DNA of 64,000 nt from Rhyacophila brunnea. Taxonomy: Eukaryota; Arthropoda; Insecta; Trichoptera; Rhyacophilidae. Under the pieces are notes generated by a model. The model worked only from the letters and a program-made list of their open reading frames with translations, was not told the DNA's origin and did not search any database. Where the stretch lies: assembly GCA_022495005.1 (NCBI GenBank), contig JAGYXB010001842.1, positions 434,001-498,000 of the forward strand, written 5' to 3'. The position numbers and the translations under genes are program-made. Of the stretch, positions 31,966 to 42,320 are shown one piece after another (the first letter of the stretch is position 1; the number at the start of each line of letters is the position of its first letter).

Positions 31966-32159
31966 CAGCCGTTTTTTGTAAAACATTTTATTTTTGTAGC
32001 TAGGTAGGAACCTACAAAATCTTCTGACCCAAATCTGTCTTTCAAATCTTTAAACAAAAAATAATAAGTTTCGTGGTTTTCCCATAATTCCACCCAGTTA
32101 TAAACGGAATTAGGTAGGTAAAATACCTAATTGTTGTGTGTGACCGAGTAAGATATAAT

Positions 32160-32880
32160 AATAGGTATGAACATTGTTGTGGCGAAGGGTGGATGTAGAC
32201 TGAAGATTCGACATAACTTATCTTTATCTTTGTTGCCGATTGTATTTACTAGGCATCTATTTCCAGGCATCCATCATGACATAGGTAATCGTCAAATTTG
32301 TGTTGTTTTGTCAAACGCAAGACAGGGATCACCACGAGCGCCATCCTTGGAAGCTCAAAGTTAATCGGGTATTTTTGTACGTCGGATGATCGTGTCCAAA
32401 AATAAGAATTTTTAAAATTTTGAATTACCTCCTTTCACGATCGTGGCAGACGGTCGACGAATATGTCAATGTAATTTGAGCTTAAGCCGGCTCTCACATC
32501 TCGCCTGCAACGTGTCAAATACGTCACCGTTATTCATAAAAACACACGTTGCCAAATGGAGCTCCGCAGATTGGTCGAATGTGACTTTTTATTTTTAATA
32601 AAAAACATTACTGTTGCAATCGACAAGTTGTATGCTTCTCGGGCTGCGAGTCGAAGACGCCAGGACGCATATGAACACCTACAAATGGGTCATTCCTATA
32701 CTTACCGGCTCGCCGATCGCCGCATCCAAAAATATCTATACGTTTTTAAGGTTATGTGCGACAGTCGCGAGGTAGATCTTGGTAGGTTCTTGGAATGTTT
32801 GATTTGGGCATGTGCTAACTCACAGTTTGGAGAGGCATGGTTGCAATAATAAACTATACAATATATAGGGTCTAGGACGA
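32160..32880. repeat. Ancestral intron repeats shared with ZNF-4 intron 1
   Basis: These bases align with 51580-52440. They include a hAT-like remnant (GTGGCGAAGGGTGGATGTAG at 32180) and a MITE whose left end AAGCCGGCTCTCACATCTCG starts at 32484. In ZNF-3 the right end of that MITE is lost. An open frame at 32556-32849 lies inside it but is broken by indels and stops in the ZNF-4 copy, so it is not a gene. Confidence 0.65.
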
Positions 32881-33368
32881 TTTGACACCGGACAACTACA
32901 CGCCACGGAATTCGAAAATAAATAGACGTTAGGTACTTATAGGTACTTAAAAAAAATATTCAATATTATTATTTTTATTTAAATGATTATATTATGATTT
33001 AATAGTTGGTGAGAATGTAAACATGCAGACGTAAACAATGATTTATATATTAACATATTATGTTTAAGTTCCAACGAAAAAAGAGTTTTTTATTTTATAT
33101 AAAGCCTTAGGCATGGTAATTCTCAATCTGCGATAAAGAATACATTATGTTAATAAAATAAATTCAAACTACTAAGCAGTAGATAGAAACTGATTAAAAT
33201 ACCTCGTCCACATTCTGTATACGTGTCTACGACAGTGCGGCGTCCAATTGTCCGGAGGCCAGTAGTCCATTCCCAATATATAATAATATTGTTCAGATCT
33301 CGCTATAATGATATGCCTAATAATTTGACTTACGATTTTGATTATGACTTTCAATACCTACAAGTTAT
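32881..33368. other. ZNF-3 intron 1, middle
   Basis: Noncoding AT-rich sequence. The part near 33340-33368 is the insertion site of the next element. Confidence 0.4.
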
Positions 33369-34587
33369 CAGTGGCGAAGGGTGACTTTTGGAAAGAGGTA
33401 GGCTGTGGAGTAACCAAGCTTATCAGATATATTAACGGGAAATAAGAAGATAACCCTAAATTACTACTGATGAATAGGTACACTAAATCTATGTAATTTC
33501 AAAATCTCAATTAGTTTGATATAATTAGTTTATAAATAAGCAATTCGATTGAATTATGTATTTTCCTAAACATTTATAAACGTAACATACGCTCAAAATA
33601 TATTATTTATCAACTTTGAAAATATTCGTTGTAGTGTATAATATGTTCCATAACAATTTATAATTTAACCCGTAAAGCTAGACATTGTAAAATACTTGTA
33701 TATTTAAAAGACAGACTTAGGTATAAATAACTGATAAATAAAAATCGCGAGATAAATTATTTTATATTTTTAACAACAATCAATATCGACCGTGTTTAGG
33801 AAAAAGGGCGTAACCCACACAGAACAAATTTTACAGGAGAGCCAAAAAACGTTTTATGAATGATTTTGGTTCAACATTAATAGAAAAATAGCCACAGACA
33901 TTCGGTGCATGATTATTGATGATTTGGTGTAATATCTTTTCGATCTAATAATAATAAAAAAAGTTATTACAGAAAAGTCATTAAAATTGAGGGTAAATGC
34001 TTTTTTCCTTAAATTAAAACTTAATTAAAGCTCAATTAAAACCTGAATTTAGATAATAAATCGGCATTTGCGGCTTACCTCCTTTTTACAGAACGTGTAT
34101 TTAGTTGTATACATTGTTAATATCTAATAAAAGCACTTTTCAAAAAATCGAGGTTTACGCCCTTTTTCCTAAACACAGTCGATATTTATAGGTGATTGAA
34201 TCCCATAGAAATAATTTTTAAATTATCTTCTTATTAATTATTTTGAATAAATGTGCGGATGTAAACGCTAACTAAACTGGAATAAAAAGCCAGACAGAGA
34301 CTGGCGTCAGTGGCGTCACGTGACTAAAAACGCATACAAACCACATCTTAAATTCCCATCGAATATTTCATAACATAGTTGAATCCATGCGGCTGTAGTT
34401 ATGGTTATAAACCTTACTAATTTATAAAATAAAGCTATGGACTTCTGAATTTTGACGATAGATGACTATCAATTATCTTGGATTTTTCAGTGTATTTTTT
34501 ATTTAAATTTAAATTTTTTGCTTGAAGATCTATTTTTCTTAGTAGGTAGGCTTTAAATAATCGCCTACTATGGAGCCTTCGCCACTG
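33369..34587. mobile_element. 1.2-kb hAT-like element in ZNF-3 intron 1
   Basis: The left end CAGTGGCGAAGGGTGACTTT and the right end, reversed, CAGTGGCGAAGGCTCCATAG. Flanks CAAGTTAT (33361-33368) and CTAGTTAT (34588-34595) match at 7 of 8 bases. In ZNF-4 the corresponding place (~52525-52545, CTTACTTATCCACATTCT) is empty. It carries a nested 0.4-kb MITE. No transposase. Confidence 0.85.
33784..34186. mobile_element. ~400-bp MITE (GTGTTTAGGAAAAAGGGCGT ends)
   Basis: ATATCGACCGTGTTTAGG followed by AAAAAGGGCGTAA at the left, and the reverse complement with CACAGTCGATAT at the right. A second copy in the opposite orientation is at 39060-39459. It is nested in the 33369-34587 element. Confidence 0.85.
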
Positions 34588-34818
34588 CTAGTTATCCACA
34601 TTCTCTTTGATCTAAATTTTAAAGGAATTTTTTGTATCCGATACTGAATTAATATTAAATTTAATGGTTTCCAGTATGTTTTCATGAAGGGAAAAATAAT
34701 TAAATCTCCGTGAACATATTACACGAAAATAAACACGTTTCGGCAGGCATTGCCGTGAAAATCACCGACTTGTTTAAAAACGTACTTTATTTTGAAACAT
34801 GGTGTATTGTTTTTTCAG

Positions 34819-34941
34819 AACCTACAACCGTATCCGGATAATATAAAATCTGAGACAGATTTTAATCCTGTCGACTTCAAGGAAGTGCCACTCAATTATG
34901 ATTATCCTCAGCCTGGTTGCTCGTATACGGAATGCAAACCA
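34819..34941 (+). CDS. ZNF-3 exon 2
   Basis: 41 codons between a TTTTTTCAG acceptor and a GTAAGT donor, phase 0 on both sides. It encodes NLQPYPDNIKSETDF, then VPLNYDYPQPGCSY and T-E-C-K-P. I-K-S-E is another SUMO consensus. The ZNF-4 exon differs only by a few bases, so the exon is under constraint or the duplication is recent. No known domain. Confidence 0.85.
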
Positions 34942-36371
34942 GTAAGTCGAGTACTCACACATAATAAAATTATTCTTATATAATATACTATTCAAAACTG
35001 TTTTTAGCGGGTCCCGCTGTTAATAGAATAGACTGCTGTGATTGGGGATGGCCAGTGAATCTATTCTATACTTATCGACCTCTAAAGTGATAAGGTGATA
35101 CATATTATCAAACTTAGGGTAGGTTTGTATCACAATATTAGCACTTATTGTAACAATTACAATAATTTGGTTTTTATTGTTGCAATAAGTGATATATTTT
35201 AACAGCACCTATCTTGCTGCTTAAAAAAACTGCTAAACACTTAATGGACGCTATACAATTGATAGTGCAAAACAGTCGCGAAAAAACCAATCATGTCAAA
35301 AATTCCCGATGAAATACGCGTGCTTATTATGATTTAATTATTATTGTCCGTCTATGTTGCATCGATAGTAATATTTAATTTAGACGATGCCAAAATGATC
35401 GAAAAAAAGAGCGCGATGCTCAATCGTCTGTCATAACTAAAATTTATTAACAACAAAACACTATCCAGTAAGCCTTTCATAGTTATGATCGAGTTGTCTA
35501 TGGTCCACCAGATCTGCATATTGAAAATAATACCATATATAAAAATTCTCTTTTTCATAATTTAGGTAAATTATTTTGTAATTGTAATATGAAAAATATA
35601 CAAAATAAAGTTAATAACTATAAATATGCAATTAATATTTAATTAAAATGATTAAATGTCTCCGCAATTAGTGAATAATATAAGTTATTTTTTGACCCAT
35701 GTTTTTCCCGATACGGTAACACTTGCCGTTGAAATGTCAGATTTTGTCATTTACAATTATTACAAATATGCCATGATATGAATAATTATATAGAGTGATT
35801 AAAACTAATATTACCATGTTGGTGTGTAGGTAACTAAGTACTTATATATTTTAACTACCTATCTATTGGTTTAATATTACATAAATATCTAAATCCGAAT
35901 AAGAAAAGTTAATTCATAATTCATTGACACTGACATTTCAATTCGATAATCGGTTTTACTAAATTAAGACATGTACAGAATCAACGAAAGTAAAGGAAAA
36001 TATGTCGTATTAAATGTCACGGATATTTAATAGTTGTTCAATACCCATATTGAGATCAATTGTTAAATGAATTTGAGTGTATGGGCTGTTTATAGACACG
36101 TAAATTTATTTTGACAGCAGCTGTCAGTGGTAAATGGTAATACAGCAGGGGGCGAGTTCATAACAAAAGTAGTCTATGGTTAAGAATTCCTTATCTCTAT
36201 AATCTATAGTTAACAGATGGATTTCGGCTACTTACCAATTTTACTGTAAGTTTGTGGTATGTATGAATTGATCATTACGCCCTAAGGGTAATAAATCTTC
36301 TTAAAGTAGGGAATAGACTGAATAGAGCGTCAGATAATGTATTTCTTAAATTCTACATGTTTATTTTTTAG
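34942..36371. other. ZNF-3 intron 2 with ~870-bp insertion
   Basis: Bases 34942-35055 and 35290-35400 match ZNF-4 intron 2. Then ~35405-36275 is extra, because ZNF-4 passes directly from AATCGAACAAATATC to TAAGGGCAATAAATC (~54745-54780). The insert contains the dispersed repeat that is also at 213-861. No target duplication could be defined. Confidence 0.7.
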
Positions 36372-37262
36372 TTTATAGCTGGAAGCATCGTAACGGCCAA
36401 CAATGCGAGTCTCAGATCATCGCGGGAGATGACTCTGATACAAGCTCCTAGTGAAGATCTACAGATTGACAAACAAGACAATAAAATAGCACTGGAGGGA
36501 TATATTGAAAGTTTTACTGATGTGAACGCCTTTTGTCGCACTGGCAGACGAGATACTATCCCATCGAAAGTTGCAAATCCTGAATTATTAGTGCCCGTTA
36601 TAAAAGTGGAAAACAAAACGTTCTTTAAAAATAATTTTGTTTGTGGTATCTGTTTTGATTTTTTTTCTTCGTTAGACATAATGAAGCAACATAAATTGTT
36701 ACATAAGAACACAAATAATTTATCAATAACCAATTCCGTTGCAAAGCCTTTAAAATGTGATACTTGTAAATACGCATGCAACCGGCCTGTTGACATGAAA
36801 CGGCACAAAATGATCCATTCTGGTGAAAAACCGTTTAAATGTGAAGTATGCAATTACTCATGCATAGCGTCAAGTAATATGAAGAAACACAAAATGACTC
36901 ATTCTGGTGAAAAACCATTTAAATGTGGTACATGCAATTACTTATGCATCAATTCAAGTGACATGAAACGGCACAAAATGACTCATTCTGGTAAAAAGCC
37001 ATTTAAATGTGATATATGTAGTTTCTCATGTATCAAGTCAACTAACATGAAAATGCACAAAATGATTCATTCTGGTGAAAACCCCATTAAATGTGCGGAA
37101 TGTGATTACTCATGCAAACGGTTTGGTCAATTGAAACGGCACAAAATGACTCACACTGGAGAAAGGCCGTTTAAATGTGGGGATTGCAATTACGCCAGCA
37201 AAGGATCTTATCAAATGAAGATGCACAAGATAACCCATTCTGCTAAAAAATCATTTAAATAA
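36372..37262 (+). CDS. ZNF-3 exon 3: module plus six fingers
   Basis: The exon starts after TTTTTTAG with FIAGSIVTANNASLRSS, in phase 0, and ends at TAA 37260-37262 (296 residues). With exons 1 and 2 the protein is 398 residues. One module (DLQIDKQDNK, YIESFTDVNAFCRTGRRD, V-I-K-V-E, finger NFVCGICFDFF to H-K-L-L-H), then six C2H2 fingers with good SGEKPF linkers (36750-37240). Finger helices read N-R-P-V-D-M-K-R-H, I-A-S-S-N-M-K-K-H, I-N-S-S-D-M-K-R-H, I-K-S-T-N-M-K-M-H, K-R-F-G-Q-L-K-R-H and K-G-S-Y-Q-M-K-M-H. It is fully open with no damage seen. Likely a sequence-specific nuclear regulator. Confidence 0.9.
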   Translation, partial: FIAGSIVTANNASLRSSREMTLIQAPSEDLQIDKQDNKIALEGYIESFTDVNAFCRTGRRDTIPSKVANPELLVPVIKVENKTFFKNNFVCGICFDFFSSLDIMKQHKLLHKNTNNLSITNSVAKPLKCDTCKYACNRPVDMKRHKMIHSGEKPFKCEVCNYSCIASSNMKKHKMTHSGEKPFKCGTCNYLCINSSDMKRHKMTHSGKKPFKCDICSFSCIKSTNMKMHKMIHSGENPIKCAECDYSCKRFGQLKRHKMTHTGERPFKCGDCNYASKGSYQMKMHKITHSAKKSFK

Positions 37263-39059
37263 ATCTTTTTCATTACTTAATGAAAACCGCAGATAAAAAA
37301 TGCAAAATCATTTTTATCGTGATGATTGTAATTATAATGCATTATATATCTCATCAAATGAGTAATTAAGTGAGTTGAATATTATTTCTGGTGTATATGA
37401 TCTAGTTAGATTAATTAACATGAGATACTGACTCGTTCTAATGACTTGTAAAAATGTGCTCAATCGAATTCCTCATTCTCATTCCTATAATTACACAAAA
37501 AAGTTTGATTAACATGAAAGCCATTTTACAACGTTTTTCTCAGCTCGTATTCCTATTTGGCCGGTGGTTCTTTGTCCGGCAATTCTTTGTCCGGTACAAA
37601 TCTTGTAATCGATTTTTAACTAACTTTCCGACTAGCTTAGACATTTGAAACTTTTAGAATATACCAGATCACGATGCCAATGCATTTTTTAAATACTTTT
37701 AGCCATCTTTAAGTAGAATTGAATGCATTTTCAGTTAATTCTGTTTTGTAATAAAAGTTATTTCGATACCAATATTGGTTGTTAGGGGTCTGGGGTCCTA
37801 GCAACTAAATTATTAATATATACATGCGTTACTATGGAAATCAATATAACATTTCATTATTATTTCTATCATGTACATTTTTTTTGATCGTTTAAGCTAG
37901 GCAAGTCAAGTTTATAAATGATTCAACAGAAAATTTAAAAACGTTGTATATAAAAAGTTATTTTTATCTCGTAATTCTTTTTTAATTTTTTACGATACGC
38001 TTTGGTCACCCGAAAGTACATAAAATGACTAGTTCTAATCAAAAGATGTTCAAATAATATATATAAGACAATCCGCTTAGGCTTCGGCCACATAGAATGG
38101 TGTTTCGCTAGTGCCGAGCTAGGTGCTATGCTTGTGTACTTAAAACACTACTGCCACATTGTCCGCTACGTGTTTAGGTACAAATTAATTTAACATTTGG
38201 GAGCGCTCAAGTCAACAGCGATATGCGACTTTCAAAACTAACCAGAAAGCTACTTCTCACAGAGAATTTAAGTTTAAAATTTTGAAAGTCTCAAATTCGA
38301 ACTTGTTGGGTGCATAAATAACGTCAATTCATCCCTTGCGTCATTATTCATAACCTTAAAATATACGGTGTTTGACGTTTGTCATACTAAAGAGATCTTG
38401 CAAAATCACTAGGTGACACTATAAAAATAACCATCGCGTTTGTTCGCCGGGAAACTCACTAGATGACTAATAATCACGTAGCGAGGCGCAAAACGTGCAG
38501 TGTGGCCATTGCGATAGTATAGTGTGCGTCCGTTCGCTAGGATATGTCACCTAGTACGTAGCCACCAAGCTATGCACCAAGCAATACACCTGCCGATGTG
38601 TTCTTAGCCTTCCAGAATGGTGACACGAAATCAAATGTTTTTTCTTCTCGATCGTGCCCTCGTGGCTGAGGATCGTGACAATCTTGTAATTCATCTTTTA
38701 AACGACCAAGCTTTCCATTCTTTTCTGCTTCCCTCAGGGAAGAGTAAAGTCTGTCAAACAACTTCTTTCAGACGGTCGCTTCAGTGCGCTGATGCTCACC
38801 TCTGCTTTGTTTTCTCTGGAGACTATCCAAAACCACCCGTCTCTCCAGGTTATCCAGTCCGGGCAGAACAATAAATGTAAAAAACAGCTGCAGAATGCGT
38901 CTCAGATATATTGTCGAGAGCCCTTCGTATACCTGTAGTCTCTGGATGATTGACTGGTTCGTAATGTCTTCTGTACTCTAAATTCAACAGTCGTCCAAAC
39001 TCCAAAGCATCTTGATTTTAAAGTTTTAAATAATCGCTTTTTATTTGTATGGGTATTTT
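37263..39059. other. 3' flank of ZNF-3
   Basis: The 3' UTR resembles that of ZNF-4 for ~80 bp. A 16-bp tandem pair (TTCTTTGTCCGG twice) lies at 37568-37595. Around 38640-39040 the sequence matches 22980-23345 behind ZNF-2. Relative to that copy an extra segment (~38080-38600) lies between CCGCTTA and CCAGAATGG, with weakly inverted edges, probably another transposon. Confidence 0.5.
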
Positions 39060-39459
39060 CATATCGACTGTGTTTATGAAAAAGGGCGTAACCCTCGATT
39101 TTTCGAAAGTGCTTTTATTAGATATAACCAAGGTATACAACTAAATATACGTTCTATAAAAAGGAAGCAAGCCACAAATGTCGAATTATTATCTAAATTC
39201 GGGTTTTAATTGAGATTAATTAATTTTTAATTTATGGAAAAAACCATTTATCCTCAATTTTAATGATTTTTTTGTAATAACTTCTTTAATTATTATTAGA
39301 TCGAAAATATATTACACCAAATCATCAATCATCATGCACCTAATGTATGTGCCTATTTAAAAAAAATAATAAACTAAAGTCTCTCAAAAACGTTTTTTGC
39401 CTCTCCTGTAAATTTTGTTCTTTGACGCTTACGCCATTTTTCCTAAACAAGGTCGATAT
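39060..39459. mobile_element. ~400-bp MITE, second copy
   Basis: ATATCGACTGTGTTTATG with AAAAAGGGCGTAA at the left and TTACGCCATTTTTCCTAAAC with GGTCGATAT at the right. Its interior is the reverse complement of the copy at 33784-34186. Confidence 0.85.
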
Positions 39460-39529
39460 GTACCTAGGGATTATTTGATTATATGTGAAATTAGTAAATA
39501 TTGTATTTTACTACCTACCTACCATTGTG

Positions 39530-40570
39530 TTTTTTTATTGATTTATATGCTCAAATAATAATATGTAATTTTATATGTATGAATATTCAAAAAATAGTAC
39601 AATACTTTTTTTAATTTCAAAAATATGCCAACTGGTAAATAAGCAAGCATTGTCTTTTCTTTGTATTGCTATTAAAAAAAGGAAATTTTCTTTTATCTGC
39701 ATTATTTTTTCTTACCCTCAGTCCTAATAAAGTTTTTTTTTCATGAAGTTTTGATAATGAATACAATCAGATCATAAAATGTTTACAAACGGAACTAATT
39801 ATGGTATTCCTAAAAAAATACTAAGTTGGGCGTTTTTATATCCAAGTACAGCCCATTTGCGACAAAGTGTACCTCATTTCGTTTTAATAGATTTCTGGTT
39901 GACAAAAATGCAAATCACTGACATTTTTAGGATCTCTGGCAACGTCCAACCTTTTTGACGGTGACACTTTCAACTTGACTTTTAAACATGTTCAAACACG
40001 CGTGTTAACATAATATTACTCCCTAATTCAATTTTAGTTTGTCAATTTATGGATACGGCTGTATGTTGTAGCTTAACTACTGGGGAATGACAAAATAAAT
40101 GGCGTATTTCAAAAAAACACTACCTTATACTTAGGTCAATAATTATTATGCCATTTTTTGAATAATGAAATGCCTAATTCTTGTCAAATTTGGGATCACA
40201 GAGATTATCAATATATTTTTTTATCGTAAATATTTTACTAAAATTATCTCGTCATAAATTATACTAATGGTTTTATAAATAAGTTTAAAAATTAATAAAT
40301 GTAAAAAATCCTAACACCGCCGCGCATTCATGTACTGAAATATGACTATATTCTGAAACATTAGAGCGACAGCTTTAAAAGAACACTATTTTATGTAATA
40401 AAAATACTTTTTGCAGTCAAATGTTTAAAATAAATATAAAGGATAACTAGGCTTTAAAATTATATAAATCGATTATCTACAACGTTTAAGGAATGTCCAG
40501 GATCATGGTTTGAAAATGCAATAATAGTTGCATTTTGACCTACGCTGAGCATGTACCTACTCCCTCAATA
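39530..40570. repeat. Second copy of 27490-28000 plus foldback right part
   Basis: Bases 39530-40000 match 27490-28000. Bases 40130-40560 match 28600-29037, ending CTACGCTGAGCATGTAC. The left inverted arm of the foldback element is missing here. Confidence 0.75.
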
Positions 40571-41557
40571 TTAGTACTAAAACAGTCATTTAAAGATGTA
40601 TGGAAATTGTAATGTCATAATAAAATAAATCAAGCAGATAGATAATATTTCTTTTTAGTTTCTAGACACTTCGATCCAGATAGACACCATTGTCCACGTC
40701 AAATTTGAGCATTTTAGGATTTTTTTCGTAGAACAATAATATTTCCATCGATCCGTCACCATTTTGTACAAAATACACCAATAACCTAGAATTCGCCAAA
40801 ACTGCAGATAGATACTATTGTCAGATCAACGTCAACTTACTATAATATTGAGAAGAGCGTAATATGTACCTATATAATGTAGTTTCTTATTTTTTTATTA
40901 AGTCTGAAATTATTCAATTTATTGATAGAAGTATTAAAATTATCTTCATCTTATAATAAATGTCTTGATTGAAATTGATTATTTATGGGTGCTAATTGAA
41001 ATGTCACATTTTTTCGATTATTCCTGCAAATTCTAAATTTGAATTCTGACACGTCAAATGAACTTTTTATAGGCGATTTGCGAAACAAAACAAAATGATA
41101 ATCATTAGTTTATTAGTTTGACAGATAAAAGACAGTGAAGTGGTTTTAGATTATATTTTAGTAGTAATTAGTGAGGATATATGCATTTAAAACCCATAGT
41201 ACGCCAATGTGCATCTTACAGAGTTGAATAGTTTTGTGGAATAATAATTTAAATTTGTGAAATATCGATTATATAGAAAGTATTAAACGACATTATAATC
41301 AATTTGAGTTACACGGACAGCAAGATGCGAAAATGTATGGTGACGGATATAGAACGCTATTTAAAAACGATATTATCTGTGATTGTGTCGAGTTTTATCA
41401 GATTGTGCCGGATTCAAATAGGAGTAAATTCGGGACTCCAAAAATTGAAGTGAATTTCTTTAATAATCAACAAAATGATATTTAAATAAAAAAAATTGGT
41501 GCGTTTTCCAAAATCTCTTAGGATAATAATATATAGGAGATTAATAATAAAAACACT
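40571..41557. other. AT-rich spacer before the DIRS element
   Basis: No recognisable coding sequence or repeat. Confidence 0.4.
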
Positions 41558-41750
41558 ATTATTCGCTATTGACTCTGAAGTCCCTTGAGATGTTGATCGT
41601 ATTTTTGCCTTGTGTTCTTCTGCGCTGGCCCCTTTTTACCCCCTTTTCTTCTCGATTATTTACCTCTCTGGTTGTTCATCTTGTTTTTTACCGGCTGGCA
41701 GGACTGACTCTTGTATCGCGGCGTGCTTTGTCTTTGGTATTCAATTGTTT
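41558..41750. repeat. DIRS left inverted terminal repeat
   Basis: Starts ATTATTCGCTATTGACTCTG and continues to GGTATTCAATT. It is complementary to the right terminus (~45975-46165) almost without mismatch, except for the outermost ~25 bp, which differ as in other DIRS elements. Confidence 0.88.
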
Positions 41751-41819
41751 GATTGTAGTGCTTTGTTCGAAAGCGAAAAATTTTTGTCAGTGCAGTTAAA
41801 TTGTGAAAATTGTGCAATA

Positions 41820-42284
41820 ATGGAGCGTAATGAAGCCAGTAACGTCGCGGAGGGACTAGCGATGGAGACCGACTCGAATGAATCGGAATTGCTGTTGGAA
41901 GATCCAGTGGGTGAGCTAAGGGAAACAGTTAGATCCCTGGACAACAAGGTATCACAAATTTTTTCAATCTTGACCCAACAGGGTCTGCCTGCAGTGGTGC
42001 CTACTCCGCAGAATCCGATGGTAAACATCGACTCTCCGGTAAGTTTTTTACGGCCGCCCGCAAGGCCTGAGACAGCGGAAAAACCCAACAGGATTCCGTT
42101 GCCTGTATTTAGCGTCATAGTTCAGGAGCCTGCTTTTCCGACGCCAGACAAAGCTCGGGTAGCGGAACTTACCAGGCTCCAACTGTTCGACACAGATAAT
42201 TGGGCGGGGGTTCGCTACGCTGAAACCCAAAAACAATATTTGGCGGCCCCGTCTTTCGTTGAGTTGGGACTCAACGATGAGTAA
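41820..42284 (+). CDS. DIRS gag-like ORF, N-terminal part
   Basis: ATG at 41820 is the first good start after the terminal repeat and opens 154 codons (MERNEASNVAEGLAMETDSN onward), acidic with a short coiled-coil-like stretch (LRETVRSLDNKVSQIFSIL). It ends at TAA 42282-42284 after ELGLNDE. The same frame continues behind the stop for 12 codons into the ATG at 42321, and the decayed copy at 59.9 kb has a sense codon here. So this is one gag-like protein cut by a nonsense mutation. It would form the nucleoprotein particle. Confidence 0.75.
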   Translation: MERNEASNVAEGLAMETDSNESELLLEDPVGELRETVRSLDNKVSQIFSILTQQGLPAVVPTPQNPMVNIDSPVSFLRPPARPETAEKPNRIPLPVFSVIVQEPAFPTPDKARVAELTRLQLFDTDNWAGVRYAETQKQYLAAPSFVELGLNDE

Positions 42285-42320
42285 CGCCCCTACGACCATT
42301 CATCGCAAACAATACATTTA

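Noticed and set aside
32556..32849. 97-codon open frame (MELRRLVECDF...) as a possible gene
   Set aside because: It lies inside a MITE, and the paralogous sequence in ZNF-4 intron 1 (~52040-52250) has indels and stops, so the frame is not conserved.
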